From: Streptosporangium nondiastaticum
GTDB lineage: Bacteria > Actinomycetota > Actinomycetes > Streptomycetales > Streptomycetaceae
Length of the DNA stretch: 54,721 bases
Reading direction: 5' to 3'
NCBI RefSeq assembly: GCF_003011965.1
Contig: NZ_PXWG01000037.1
Location: 1 to 54,721 of the forward strand
The notes under the pieces are model-generated. The model ran no database searches. It was not told the DNA's origin and saw only the letters and a list, made by a program, of their open reading frames with translations. The translations under genes were made by a program, and so were the position numbers. Shown here piece by piece: positions 33,612 through 41,208 of this stretch. The stretch's first letter is position 1. Each line of letters begins with the position of its first letter.

Positions 33612-34928
33612 ATGACTGACAAGACCGACGAGACCGGCAGCAACACCGCCACCGCCGGCACCACGGACTCCCCCGCGACCGCGACCGCGCCCGCCAAGCC
33701 CTCCCGCCGTTCCGTCCTCGGCTGGGGCGGCGCCGGCCTCGCGCTCGGCGCCGCCGTCGCGGGCGGCACCGCCACCGCGCTGCGCCTCGGCGAGGACGCC
33801 GCCCCGGCCGCCTCGGCCGGCGACGCGGTGCCCTTCCTCGGCGAGCACCAGGCCGGCATCGCCACCCCGGTCCAGGACCGGCTGCACTTCGCCGCCTTCG
33901 ACGTGACGACGACCGACCGCGCCGCCCTGGTGAAGATGCTCCAGGAGTGGACGGCCGCCGCCGCGCGGATGACCGCGGGCCACGAGGTCGGCGAGGGCGC
34001 CGTCCAGGACAACGACGAGCTGCCGCCGGACGACACCGGCGAGGCCCTCGGCCTCAAGCCGTCCCGGCTGACCCTCACCTTCGGCGTCGGCCCGGGCCTG
34101 TTCGAGAAGGACGGCAAGGACCGCTTCGGCATCAAGGACCGCCGTCCCAAGGCCCTGATCGACCTGCCGGCGTTCCCCGGCGACAACCTCGACGCGGCCC
34201 GCAGCGGCGGCGACCTGTGCGTCCAGGCCTGCGCCGACGACCCGCAGGTCGCGGTGCACGCGATCCGCAACCTGGCCCGCATCGGCATGGGCAAGGTCGC
34301 GATCCGCTGGTCGCAGCTCGGCTTCGGCAAGACGTCCTCGACGACGCCGGACGCCCAGACGCCGCGCAACATGATGGGCTTCAAGGACGGCACCCGGAAC
34401 ATCGCGGGCACCGACACCGAGCGCCTCGGCAAGCACGTGTGGGTCGGCGAGAAGGAGGGCCCGGACTGGATGGTCGGCGGCTCGTACCTGGTCGCGCGCC
34501 GCATCCGGATGCACATCGAGACCTGGGACCGCACCTCGCTCGCCGAGCAGGAGGACGTCTTCGGCCGCGACAAGTCCGAGGGCGCTCCCGTCGGCAAGCA
34601 GCGCGAGCACGACGAGCCGCTGCTGAAGGCCATGAAGCCCGACGCGCACGTGCGCCTCGCCCACCCCGACAGCAACAACGGGGTGACGATCCTGCGCCGC
34701 GGCTACTCCTTCACGGACGGCACCGACGGGCTGGGCCGGCTGGACGCCGGGCTGTTCTTCATCGCCTACCAGAAGGACGTCCGCGACGGCTTCGTGCCGC
34801 TGCAGACGAACCTGGCGCGCAACGACGCCCTCAACGAGTACATCCAGCACGTGGGTTCGGCGATCTTCGCCGTGCCGCCGGGCGTCCGCGACAAGGGCGA
34901 CTGGTGGGGCAAGGCCCTGTTCGCGTGA
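33612..34928 (+). CDS. efeB: Tat-exported DyP-type heme peroxidase EfeB
   Basis: This 438-residue protein is exported by the Tat route, with SRRSVLG at 31-37. It is a dye-decolourising peroxidase: distal motif GFKDGTRN (256-263, catalytic Asp259), proximal His near 346 (DAHVRLAHP), and a distal Arg in LRRGYSF. In S. lividans the corresponding enzyme (DtpA) is encoded with EfeU/EfeO-type genes and takes part in iron and copper handling at the cell surface. In this operon it is likely to oxidise ferrous iron for EfeU. It is 13 nt downstream of efeO. Confidence 0.95.
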   Translation: MTDKTDETGSNTATAGTTDSPATATAPAKPSRRSVLGWGGAGLALGAAVAGGTATALRLGEDAAPAASAGDAVPFLGEHQAGIATPVQDRLHFAAFDVTTTDRAALVKMLQEWTAAAARMTAGHEVGEGAVQDNDELPPDDTGEALGLKPSRLTLTFGVGPGLFEKDGKDRFGIKDRRPKALIDLPAFPGDNLDAARSGGDLCVQACADDPQVAVHAIRNLARIGMGKVAIRWSQLGFGKTSSTTPDAQTPRNMMGFKDGTRNIAGTDTERLGKHVWVGEKEGPDWMVGGSYLVARRIRMHIETWDRTSLAEQEDVFGRDKSEGAPVGKQREHDEPLLKAMKPDAHVRLAHPDSNNGVTILRRGYSFTDGTDGLGRLDAGLFFIAYQKDVRDGFVPLQTNLARNDALNEYIQHVGSAIFAVPPGVRDKGDWWGKALFA

Positions 34929-34959
34929 CCCGACTGTCCTTCCCGAACGGAGGTGCCGC

Positions 34960-35928
34960 ATGTTCGGCAACTACCTGATCGGCCTGCGCGAGGGCCTGGA
35001 GGCCAGCCTGGTCGTGTGCATCCTCGTCGCCTACCTGGTCAAGACCAAGCGCCGGGACGCCCTGCGCCCGGTGTGGGCCGGCATCGCCGCGGCCGTGCTG
35101 CTGAGCATGGGCTTCGGCGCGCTGCTCCAGTACGGCTCGCAGACCATGACCTTCGAGGCCCAGGAGATGCTCGGCGGCTCGCTGTCGATCATCGCCGTCG
35201 GGCTCGTGACGTGGATGGTCTTCTGGATGCGGCGCACCGCGCGGCACCTGAAGAAGGAACTGCACGGCAAGCTGGACGCCGCGCTGGCGATGGGCACGAC
35301 CGCGCTCGTCGTCACCGCCTTCCTGGCCGTGGGCCGCGAGGGCCTGGAGACCGCGCTGTTCATCTGGACGGCCGTGCAGGCCACCGACGACGGCGTCCGG
35401 CCGCTGGTCGGCGCGCTGCTCGGGCTGCTGACCGCCGTGGTGCTGGGCTGGCTGTTCTACCGCGGCGCGCTGAAGATCAACCTGGCGAAGTTCTTCACGT
35501 GGACCGGCGCCATGCTGATCGTGGTCGCGGCGGGCGTGCTCGCCTACGGCTTCCACGACCTGCAGGAGGCCGGCGTCCTGCCGGGCCTGGGCGACAAGGC
35601 CTTCGACATCAGCGAGCAGATCCCGGTCGACAGCTGGTACGGCACCCTGCTCAAGGGCGTCTTCAACTTCCAGCCGGACCCGACCTGGCTGCAGGTGGCG
35701 GTGTGGGCGCTGTATCTGGTCCCCACCCTCCTGGTGTTCTTCGCCCCCGGTAGGGTGGCGCCGAACCGAGCAGCCACCAAGGAGTCGAAGCCCGATGAGA
35801 CGACGGCGGGCGGGCAGACCGCGCACGACGCGGACGGCAGTGACGGCGGCGGCGCTGCTGCTGACGGCGACCGGGTGCATGACGGTGCACGGCGAACGGG
35901 AGATCGTCCCGTCGGTGGGCAAGGCTGA
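34960..35928 (+). CDS. efeU: Iron permease EfeU (FTR1 family)
   Basis: This 322-residue permease has seven predicted helices. Both FTR1 motifs REGLE are present (10-14 in GLREGLEAS and 126-130 in GREGLETALF) and are the expected iron path. ATG 34960 follows GGAGG. The final 45 codons overlap the next gene by 134 nt and look like an unselected low-complexity tail (TAGGQTAHDADGSDGGG); the conserved part ends near residue 262. Confidence 0.94.
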   Translation: MFGNYLIGLREGLEASLVVCILVAYLVKTKRRDALRPVWAGIAAAVLLSMGFGALLQYGSQTMTFEAQEMLGGSLSIIAVGLVTWMVFWMRRTARHLKKELHGKLDAALAMGTTALVVTAFLAVGREGLETALFIWTAVQATDDGVRPLVGALLGLLTAVVLGWLFYRGALKINLAKFFTWTGAMLIVVAAGVLAYGFHDLQEAGVLPGLGDKAFDISEQIPVDSWYGTLLKGVFNFQPDPTWLQVAVWALYLVPTLLVFFAPGRVAPNRAATKESKPDETTAGGQTAHDADGSDGGGAAADGDRVHDGARRTGDRPVGGQG

Positions 35929-36790
35929 GGCCGCCAAGGTCCTCAAAGCCTTCACCGACGGCTACAACGAGGGCTACCGCAAGCTCGACCCGGGCGTCAT
36001 CGCCCGGGTCGAGACCGGTGCCCTGGCCGAGATAGGCAAGTCCGACCTGGCGGCGCAGAGCGCGCAGACGCCCGGCGGCAACCCGGACTACCCCTCCCTG
36101 GTCCTGGACGACGCCCGGTTCACCGTCCCGAAGCAGGCCGGCTGGCCGAAGTTCTTCCTCGCCGACACACGCAGCAACCGCGACGGCAACCGCTGGCTCG
36201 TGGTCTTCACGCGGTACGGGGTGAAGGAGCCGTGGAAGGCCGCCTACCTGTCGATCGTGAACCCGGGCAGGGTCCCGGAGTTCGTGACGGACAAGGACGG
36301 TCTCGCGGAGGCCGTCCCCGCGGCCAAGGGCAAGGACCACGGCCTGATGGCCGACCCCGGCAAGGTGAGCGCCGCCTACACCGACTTCCTGCGCACCGGC
36401 GAGGGCAGGTCCTTCGCGCCCGGGCCGCGCACGACAGGGCTGCGGGAAGAGCGCGACAAGGTGCGCCGCACGACCACGTTCTGGACGGAGTTCATCGACA
36501 CCCCCGAGCAGGCGCCCGCCTTCCCCGCCCCGGCCCTGCGGATCAAGGGGGGCGGCGCGCTGGTGTTCTTCACCGCGCACCACCGGGAGAAGCGGACCAT
36601 GGCCGAGGGACTGCGGCCCGCGGTCACCGACCCGCGGACGAAGGCGCTGCTGAAGGGCGACCTCAAGCGCTCGGTGACCTACACGCGCGTCTCGGAGGCG
36701 GCGGTCGAGGTGCCTGCGCGCGACGCGGACGGCGGGCGGATCGACTTCCTCAACCGGATCGACACGATGACGGCGGCGCAGGGCGAGTAG
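35795..36790 (+). CDS. Streptomyces lipoprotein of unknown function
   Basis: This 331-residue protein has an N-terminal arginine-rich region, a hydrophobic stretch and the lipobox LTATGC (Cys28). A mixed alpha/beta exported domain follows, with GYNEGYRKLDPGVIARVETGAL, WPKFFLADTRSNRDGN, WLVVFTRYG and a later ALVFFTAHHR. I do not recognise a catalytic motif. ATG 35795 has AAGGAG 10 nt upstream. A TAGGGT -10-like hexamer (35752-35757) lies inside efeU, so it may have its own promoter. It starts within the 3' end of efeU in another frame. Confidence 0.8.
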   Translation: MRRRRAGRPRTTRTAVTAAALLLTATGCMTVHGEREIVPSVGKAEAAKVLKAFTDGYNEGYRKLDPGVIARVETGALAEIGKSDLAAQSAQTPGGNPDYPSLVLDDARFTVPKQAGWPKFFLADTRSNRDGNRWLVVFTRYGVKEPWKAAYLSIVNPGRVPEFVTDKDGLAEAVPAAKGKDHGLMADPGKVSAAYTDFLRTGEGRSFAPGPRTTGLREERDKVRRTTTFWTEFIDTPEQAPAFPAPALRIKGGGALVFFTAHHREKRTMAEGLRPAVTDPRTKALLKGDLKRSVTYTRVSEAAVEVPARDADGGRIDFLNRIDTMTAAQGE

Positions 36791-36884
36791 CCTCGCGGCC
36801 GGCGCACCGAGGCGGAAGCGGTCGTTTCGAGGCGGAAGCGGTCGTGCGCGGCGCCGGGCGGGCGGCGCCGGCGGCTCAGGCGGC

Positions 36885-37607
36885 TCAGCGGCCGATGGGC
36901 CAGGCCGCCTCGTGGTCGGGACGGTCCCCCGCGTACTGGGCGCAGGCGTCCGTGAGGGTCTCCAGGAGCGTCAGCGGATCCGGCAGGGGCCGCTCGGGGC
37001 CCTGCAGCCAGGCGACACCGGCGTCCTCCGGCAGGCGCGAGGGGGGCAGCAGCACATAGCTCCCGCGGCAGTGCCAGCGCAGGCCCGGATGCTCGTCCAT
37101 CGTCTCGGGATGGCAGTCGAGCTCGCAGGGCCACCACTCGTCCTCGTCGTCCGGCGTGCCGCGGGTGGCGGTGAAGAAGAGCATGCGGTCGGGGGCGACG
37201 GTGGCCACGGGGCCCGTCTCGACGCCGGCCTTCTGCAGCCGCTCCAGGGCCTGCCGGCCGGCCTCCACGGGCACGTCGAGGACGTCGTGGGCGATGCCGG
37301 TGGCGGTGACGAAGTTGGCCTCGGGCTGGCCGCGCAGCCATGCCGTGACCTTCTCGGCGTCGGTGGTGGCGAGGGTCTGCCAGGCGAAGGAGACGGGGTG
37401 GCGGCCCGGGGTGGGACAGCCGATGCGCTCGCAGGAACAGCCGTACCCGGACGGGTGGGCGGCCGGGGCCAGCGGGAAGCCTGCGGCCGCCGCGGCCAGG
37501 AGCAGTTCCTCGCGGGCGGCGCCGTCCGCCGCACCCGTGCCCGTACCGCCACCCGCTCCGCTCCTGGGGCGGCGCAGCCACTGGGAGAACCTGCTCTTGC
37601 GTTCCAT
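36885..37607 (-). CDS. Bifunctional primase/polymerase-type (AEP) domain protein
   Basis: This 240-residue protein carries the N-terminal Prim-Pol (archaeo-eukaryotic primase superfamily) domain. The Cys/His cluster GYGCSCERIGCPTPGRHP (Cys57, Cys59, Cys64, His70) is followed by FAWQTLATTDAEKVTAWL and a core with IAHDVLDVP, RMLFFTATRGTP, and GSYVLLPPSRL. Relatives with a helicase part replicate plasmids or prophages. This short stand-alone form is common on Streptomyces chromosomes and its role is unclear. The usual acidic motif DxD is only partly recognisable (HDVLDVP), so activity is uncertain. Confidence 0.75.
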   Translation of the reverse strand: MERKSRFSQWLRRPRSGAGGGTGTGAADGAAREELLLAAAAAGFPLAPAAHPSGYGCSCERIGCPTPGRHPVSFAWQTLATTDAEKVTAWLRGQPEANFVTATGIAHDVLDVPVEAGRQALERLQKAGVETGPVATVAPDRMLFFTATRGTPDDEDEWWPCELDCHPETMDEHPGLRWHCRGSYVLLPPSRLPEDAGVAWLQGPERPLPDPLTLLETLTDACAQYAGDRPDHEAAWPIGR

Positions 37608-37689
37608 CTATCCCCTCACTTCGACCGCGGTCTCCGGTCAATGCTGCCACCATCCTGCGCCTGGTGTGACCGTCGGACGTATCCAGGGG

Positions 37690-37760
37690 GTGTGAGACCG
37701 GCCGCTCGCGCGGGCGGGGCCGCCCGTCTCCCCGCCGCCGCGGGCGGCTCCCCCGGACGA
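37690..37760 (-). terminator. Clustered hairpins after the tetR gene
   Basis: Two adjacent GC stems, GCCGCC-CGC-GGCGGC and GGGCGG-CC-CCGCCC (minus strand), lie just beyond the tetR stop at 37781 and upstream of the Prim-Pol gene. They probably end the tetR transcript. Confidence 0.4.
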
Positions 37761-37780
37761 GTGACGGGCCGGGGCGCGGG

Positions 37781-38398
37781 CTAGGACGGCCGCGGGGTCA
37801 TGCCGCGCAGGGCCAGGTCGACGACGGTGTCGGCATAGGCGTGGGTGAGCGGCAGGGTGCGGGTCTGCCAGCGGTGGAAGAGCGGGCCGACCAGCAGTTC
37901 GAGGGCGATGCGGAGGTCGATGTCCGGGTCGACCTGACCCGCTTCCTGGGCGGCGCGCAGCCGCCGGACGTACGCCTGGAGCTGGGGTTCGAGGACCTTC
38001 TCGGTGAGGGCGCGGCCGAGCTCGGGGTCGTTGGCGGTCTCGGCGGTCAGGGCGCGGGTGGGGGCGTCGAGGCGCGCGTCGTTGAGGTCGTCGACGGTGG
38101 CGCGCAGCACGGTCTTCAGGTCGGCCACGATGTCGCCGGTGTCGGGGAGCTCGATGGACGCGGGGTCGATGCCCTCGGGGACGCAGGCCTCGAAGAGGAC
38201 CGCGGCCTTGGAGGGCCACCAGCGGTAGATGGTCTGCTTGCCGACGCCGGCGCGGGCGGCGATGGCCTCGATGGTGAGCTTCGCGAAGCCGGACTCGCCG
38301 ACGAGCTCCAGGGCGGCGTCGAGGATCGCGCGGCGGGACCGCTCGCTGCGGCGGGAGGCGTCGGGGACCTTGGGCGGCGGGGTGGAGGGGTCGGTCAT
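37781..38398 (-). CDS. TetR-family repressor (AcrR type)
   Basis: This 205-residue protein has an N-terminal HTH (residues about 20-66; LTIEAIAARAGVGKQTIYRWWPSK) and a TetR_C_16-like helical domain with FHRWQTRTLPLTHAYADTVVDLALRG at the end. It is divergent from a 60-residue DUF6243-type gene. Three 17-bp operators (38424-38494) lie in the 116-bp gap, covering promoters in both directions, so it represses itself and the small gene. The ligand is unknown. Confidence 0.9.
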   Translation of the reverse strand: MTDPSTPPPKVPDASRRSERSRRAILDAALELVGESGFAKLTIEAIAARAGVGKQTIYRWWPSKAAVLFEACVPEGIDPASIELPDTGDIVADLKTVLRATVDDLNDARLDAPTRALTAETANDPELGRALTEKVLEPQLQAYVRRLRAAQEAGQVDPDIDLRIALELLVGPLFHRWQTRTLPLTHAYADTVVDLALRGMTPRPS

Positions 38399-38423
38399 GG
38401 CGGCATCCTAGCGACGCATGAAG

Positions 38424-38494
38424 CGAGACGTATCGTCTTGACAAGACGCTGCGTCTCGCCGAACATTGAGGTCATTGCGAGACGGACCGTCTCG
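38424..38494. promoter_or_regulatory. Three TetR operators of the CGAGACG-N3-CGTCTCG type
   Basis: Operator 1 is CGAGACG-TAT-CGTCTTG (38424-38440), operator 2 CAAGACG-CTG-CGTCTCG (38442-38458) and operator 3 CGAGACG-GAC-CGTCTCG (38478-38494). All have 7-3-7 spacing. Only operator 3 is a perfect palindrome; the other two have one changed base on facing sides. Confidence 0.85.
38438..38466 (+). promoter_or_regulatory. Promoter of the DUF6243-type gene
   Basis: TTGACA (38438-38443) is a perfect -35. With a 17-nt spacer it leads to GAACAT (38461-38466). The -35 straddles operators 1 and 2, and the transcription start (about 38473) lies just before operator 3, so repressor binding would shut it completely. 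Confidence 0.7.
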
Positions 38495-38514
38495 CCAAGT
38501 GAAGGGAGAACCCC

Positions 38515-38697
38515 ATGAGCCGAAGCGGTGCGGGCAGCATGCTCGGAGTCGGCGGCACCCGCAGCAACCTCTCCCGCAGCGCCCTGCGCGGCGGCGGCCG
38601 GGGCGGGCGCGCGGGCGGCGGCGCCGACGCGGCCGCCCAGAAGCGGGAACTGCTGCGGAAGTTGCGGGAAGGGCGAAGCGGAACCACCGGCGCGTGA
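38515..38697 (+). CDS. DUF6243-type small basic protein
   Basis: This 60-residue protein resembles the DUF6243 family, small Streptomyces proteins with LGVGGTRSNLSR near the start and AAQKRELLRKLREG at the end, joined by a Gly/Arg-rich stretch. It is basic and probably disordered, with a helical C-terminus. Its function is unknown. ATG 38515 follows GGGAGA. It is the only gene facing the three TetR operators besides tetR itself, so it is the repressor's principal local target. Confidence 0.75.
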   Translation: MSRSGAGSMLGVGGTRSNLSRSALRGGGRGGRAGGGADAAAQKRELLRKLREGRSGTTGA

Positions 38698-38760
38698 GTG
38701 AGCCAGCGGTAAACCACCCTTACGGTTCATGCGCCAAAGCCCTTGCAGCGTGGACGATTT

Positions 38761-38789
38761 GGGCACGCACGACGATCCCGTGCGTGCCC
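38761..38789. promoter_or_regulatory. 11-bp inverted repeat upstream of the amidinohydrolase gene
   Basis: GGGCACGCACG (38761-38771) and CGTGCGTGCCC (38779-38789) are perfect arms around 7 nt, ending 23 bp before the TTG start. It may be a regulator site, such as for the Lrp/AsnC proteins often linked to this family, or a leader hairpin. Confidence 0.5.
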
Positions 38790-38812
38790 AACACCACCGT
38801 GAGGAGCACTCC

Positions 38813-39643
38813 TTGCGTAGTACAGCTCCACGCGCAGCCACTCCGCGGCGCTATCTGATGTGCCCCCCGGCCCACTTCAGGGTCACCTACTCCATCAACC
38901 CCTGGATGGATCCGGGCAAGCCGGTCGACCTCCCCCTCGCCCTCGCGCAGTGGGAGGACCTCAGGGACCGCTACCTGGCCCTCGGGCACACCGTCGAGGA
39001 ACTCGAACCCCGGCGCGAGCTGCCCGACATGGTCTTCGCCGCCAACGGCGCGACCGTCGTCGACGGCCGGGTGCTCGGCGCGCGCTTCGCCCACCCCGAG
39101 CGGGCCGAGGAAGCCGCGGTCCACGCGGCCTGGTTCCGCGCGCAGGGCTACACCGACGTGCTCGAACCCGAGCACATCAACGAGGGCGAGGGCGACTTCG
39201 CCGTCACCGCCTCCTGGCTGCTCGCCGGACGCGGCTTCCGCAGCAGCCCCCTCTCCCACCCCGAAGCCCAGGAGTTCTTCGGCCGCCCCGTCATCGGCCT
39301 CGACCTCGTCGACCCCCGCTACTACCACCTCGACACCGCGCTGTGCGTCCTCGACGACACCACCGACGGCGAGATCATGTACTACCCCGGCGCGTTCTCG
39401 GCGGGCAGCCGGGAAGTGCTGAGACGGCTCTTCCCCGACGCCCTCGTCGCGACCGAGGAGGACGCGGCGGCACTGGGCCTCAACGCCGTCTCCGACGGCC
39501 GGCACGTGCTGCTGCCGCAGGCCGCGGTCGGCCTCTTCGAACCCCTGCGGGCCCGCGGCTACGAACCGATCGGCATGGACCTCGGCGAACTCCTCAAGGG
39601 CGGCGGCAGCGTGAAGTGCTGCACGCAGGAGCTACGCGGCTAG
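38813..39643 (+). CDS. DDAH-like amidinohydrolase (dimethylarginine/ornithine pathway)
   Basis: This 276-residue enzyme is of the guanidino-modifying superfamily (dimethylarginine dimethylaminohydrolase or arginine deiminase-like). The family elements are visible: MCPPAHFRVTYSINPWMD, MVFAANGATVVDGRVLGARF, EGEGDF, the catalytic His172 in YYHLDTALC and the catalytic Cys269 in GGGSVKCCTQEL. It hydrolyses a guanidino group, giving citrulline or ornithine-type products. TTG 38813 has GAGGAG 7 nt upstream and is preferred to the ATG at 38729, which has none. Confidence 0.85.
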   Translation: MRSTAPRAATPRRYLMCPPAHFRVTYSINPWMDPGKPVDLPLALAQWEDLRDRYLALGHTVEELEPRRELPDMVFAANGATVVDGRVLGARFAHPERAEEAAVHAAWFRAQGYTDVLEPEHINEGEGDFAVTASWLLAGRGFRSSPLSHPEAQEFFGRPVIGLDLVDPRYYHLDTALCVLDDTTDGEIMYYPGAFSAGSREVLRRLFPDALVATEEDAAALGLNAVSDGRHVLLPQAAVGLFEPLRARGYEPIGMDLGELLKGGGSVKCCTQELRG

Positions 39644-39656
39644 CGCCGTAGCTCCC

Positions 39657-39826
39657 GCGTCGCGGTTCCGCGCCCCGAAAGGGGCGCGGGGCGGTGTCGA
39701 TCTGCGGCTCCGCCGCGTGGGCGCGATCAGCCACGTACGGCCCGCGGCCGAACGACCGCGTCGCGGTTCCGCGCCCCGAAAGGGGCGCGGGGAACTGCGC
39801 GATCAGCCACATACGGCCCGCGGCCG
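39657..39826. repeat. Two tandem copies of a GC hairpin element
   Basis: Copy 1 (39657-39750) and copy 2 (39757-39826) share GCGTCGCGGTTCCGCGCCCC and a tail GCGCGATCAGCCAC-TACGGCCCGCGGCCG. Each forms CCGCGCCCC-GAAA-GGGGCGCGG (39668-39689 and 39769-39790), a 9-bp stem with a GAAA loop. Copy 1 has an extra 29-nt insert with its own small hairpin. The position between convergent stops suits termination. Similar hairpins are widespread in Streptomyces intergenic DNA. Confidence 0.8.
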
Positions 39827-39837
39827 GCGCAAGACCG

Positions 39838-40869
39838 TCACACCCCGGCCGGAGGCCACTCGTCGCCCCAGTCCGCGTCCCGCGCCACCTTGTACGCGTC
39901 GCCATGCCGCTTCGTCACCGTCTCACGGGTCAGGCCGTCCTCGGCCGTGCACAGTTCGAGGAGGACCTGGCCCTTACGGAGCTGCGGCTTGCGGACGATG
40001 CGCGCGGGCACAGGCGCGGGCACGGCCCCGGAAGCCTCCGGCAGGGAACCCCGCACGGCGGCCACGTACGCGAACTTCTCGTCCTCGTACGCCAGCGACC
40101 CGCCCTTGACCTGCCGGTGCAGCGACGAGCGGCTCACCCGGGCCGAGAAGTGACACCAGTCCTTGCCCGGCTCTATGGGGCACGCCCCGCTGTGCGGGCA
40201 GGGCGCGACGACGCGGAAGCCGGCGGCGATCAGCCGGTCGCGCGCCTCGATGATCCGCAGGTAGCCGTCCGGCGTGCCCGGCTCGACGATCACGACCGCC
40301 TGCGCGGCGCGGGCGGCCTCGGCCACGACCGCGGCCCGGCCGGCGTCGGTCAGCTCCTTCAGGACGTACGAGACGGTGACGAGGTCCGTGCCGTCCGGCA
40401 CCCGCAGGCCGTCGCCGATGATCCCCCGCTCCCAGCGGGCCGCGCGCAGGGCCGGGTCGGAGGCCGTCCGGGCGAGCTCGGCGCCGAGGGCGAGGGCGGG
40501 GGCGGCCCAGTCCAGGACGGTCGTCTCCCGCTGCTCGCCCTCCCAGGCGGACGCCACGGCCCACGTCGCCGCGCCCGTGCCGCCGCCCACGTCGACGTGC
40601 GAGGCGGGGACGAAGGCGGGCAGCCGGTCGCGGAACGCCTCCAGCGCGGAGCGGACGGCCTCGTACGTCGCCGGCATGCGGTAGGCGGCGTACGCGGCCA
40701 CGTCGGAGCGGTCGCGGAGCACGGGGGCGTCGGTGGGGGTCCGCCCCCGGTAGCTGGCGATCAGCCGGTCGACGGCCTGCGCGGCCTGGCGGGGCGGCAG
40801 ACCGTCGAGGAGCCCGGCGAGCGCGGAGCGCAGTTCCTCGCCGGACCGGGGGAAATGGGGGGCGTGCAT
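39838..40869 (-). CDS. Rsm22-family (METTL17-like) ribosomal small subunit methyltransferase-related protein
   Basis: This 343-residue protein has a SAM-binding motif HVDVGGGTGAATWA (91-104) and a Rossmann methyltransferase core (VSYVLKEL, VVIVEPGTP). The Rsm22 cysteine cluster includes Cys224, Cys230 and Cys239 (APCPHSGACPIEPGKDWCHF) plus a later Cys in LLELCTAED. In mitochondrial homologues these cysteines hold an Fe-S cluster and the protein acts in small-subunit assembly. ATG 40869 lies 7 nt from TAGACT (40877-40882, this strand), indicating a leaderless mRNA. A frame open further upstream is not used. Confidence 0.88.
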   Translation of the reverse strand: MHAPHFPRSGEELRSALAGLLDGLPPRQAAQAVDRLIASYRGRTPTDAPVLRDRSDVAAYAAYRMPATYEAVRSALEAFRDRLPAFVPASHVDVGGGTGAATWAVASAWEGEQRETTVLDWAAPALALGAELARTASDPALRAARWERGIIGDGLRVPDGTDLVTVSYVLKELTDAGRAAVVAEAARAAQAVVIVEPGTPDGYLRIIEARDRLIAAGFRVVAPCPHSGACPIEPGKDWCHFSARVSRSSLHRQVKGGSLAYEDEKFAYVAAVRGSLPEASGAVPAPVPARIVRKPQLRKGQVLLELCTAEDGLTRETVTKRHGDAYKVARDADWGDEWPPAGV

Positions 40870-41208
40870 TTGATGGAGTCTATGCGGGCGCGGGGTCGCC
40901 TCCGGCGCGGCCACGACGAACGGCGGATCAGGCACCGCCCGGCCGCGCCGTGGTGGCGGCTCGCCATCGCGGCGGATGTGGTCGAGGCCGGGGCGGAAGC
41001 CCCGGCAGACCGGCCGCACGGTGAGGACCGGGCTCGCCCGCGCCGCGGCTGCGTCGAGGGCAACGGCTCGGAAGATTCCTCCGCCGCGACGGCGAAAGAC
41101 CACCACGTACGTGACCGGCGGTGCCGCACCGGGCGGCGGTGAGGCCGGTGCGGCCACGGCGGCAGTCGGAGCGCGGACCGCGCACCGTCCCCCGCCCCCG
41201 CCGGGAGG
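40870..41208. other. 339-bp gap between rsm22-like and Bcr/CflA genes
   Basis: No gene is convincing here. The minus-strand frame continuous with the Rsm22-like gene runs through it but has irregular third positions and no motif. The region holds the leaderless promoter of that gene (TAGACT) and, near 41140-41200, several GC-rich inverted repeats that may end the exporter transcript. Confidence 0.5.

Noticed and set aside
39838..41157. Longer Rsm22-like protein with an N-terminal extension
   Set aside because: A leaderless promoter hexamer directly precedes the ATG at 40869. The upstream codons have weak third-position bias and no family similarity.
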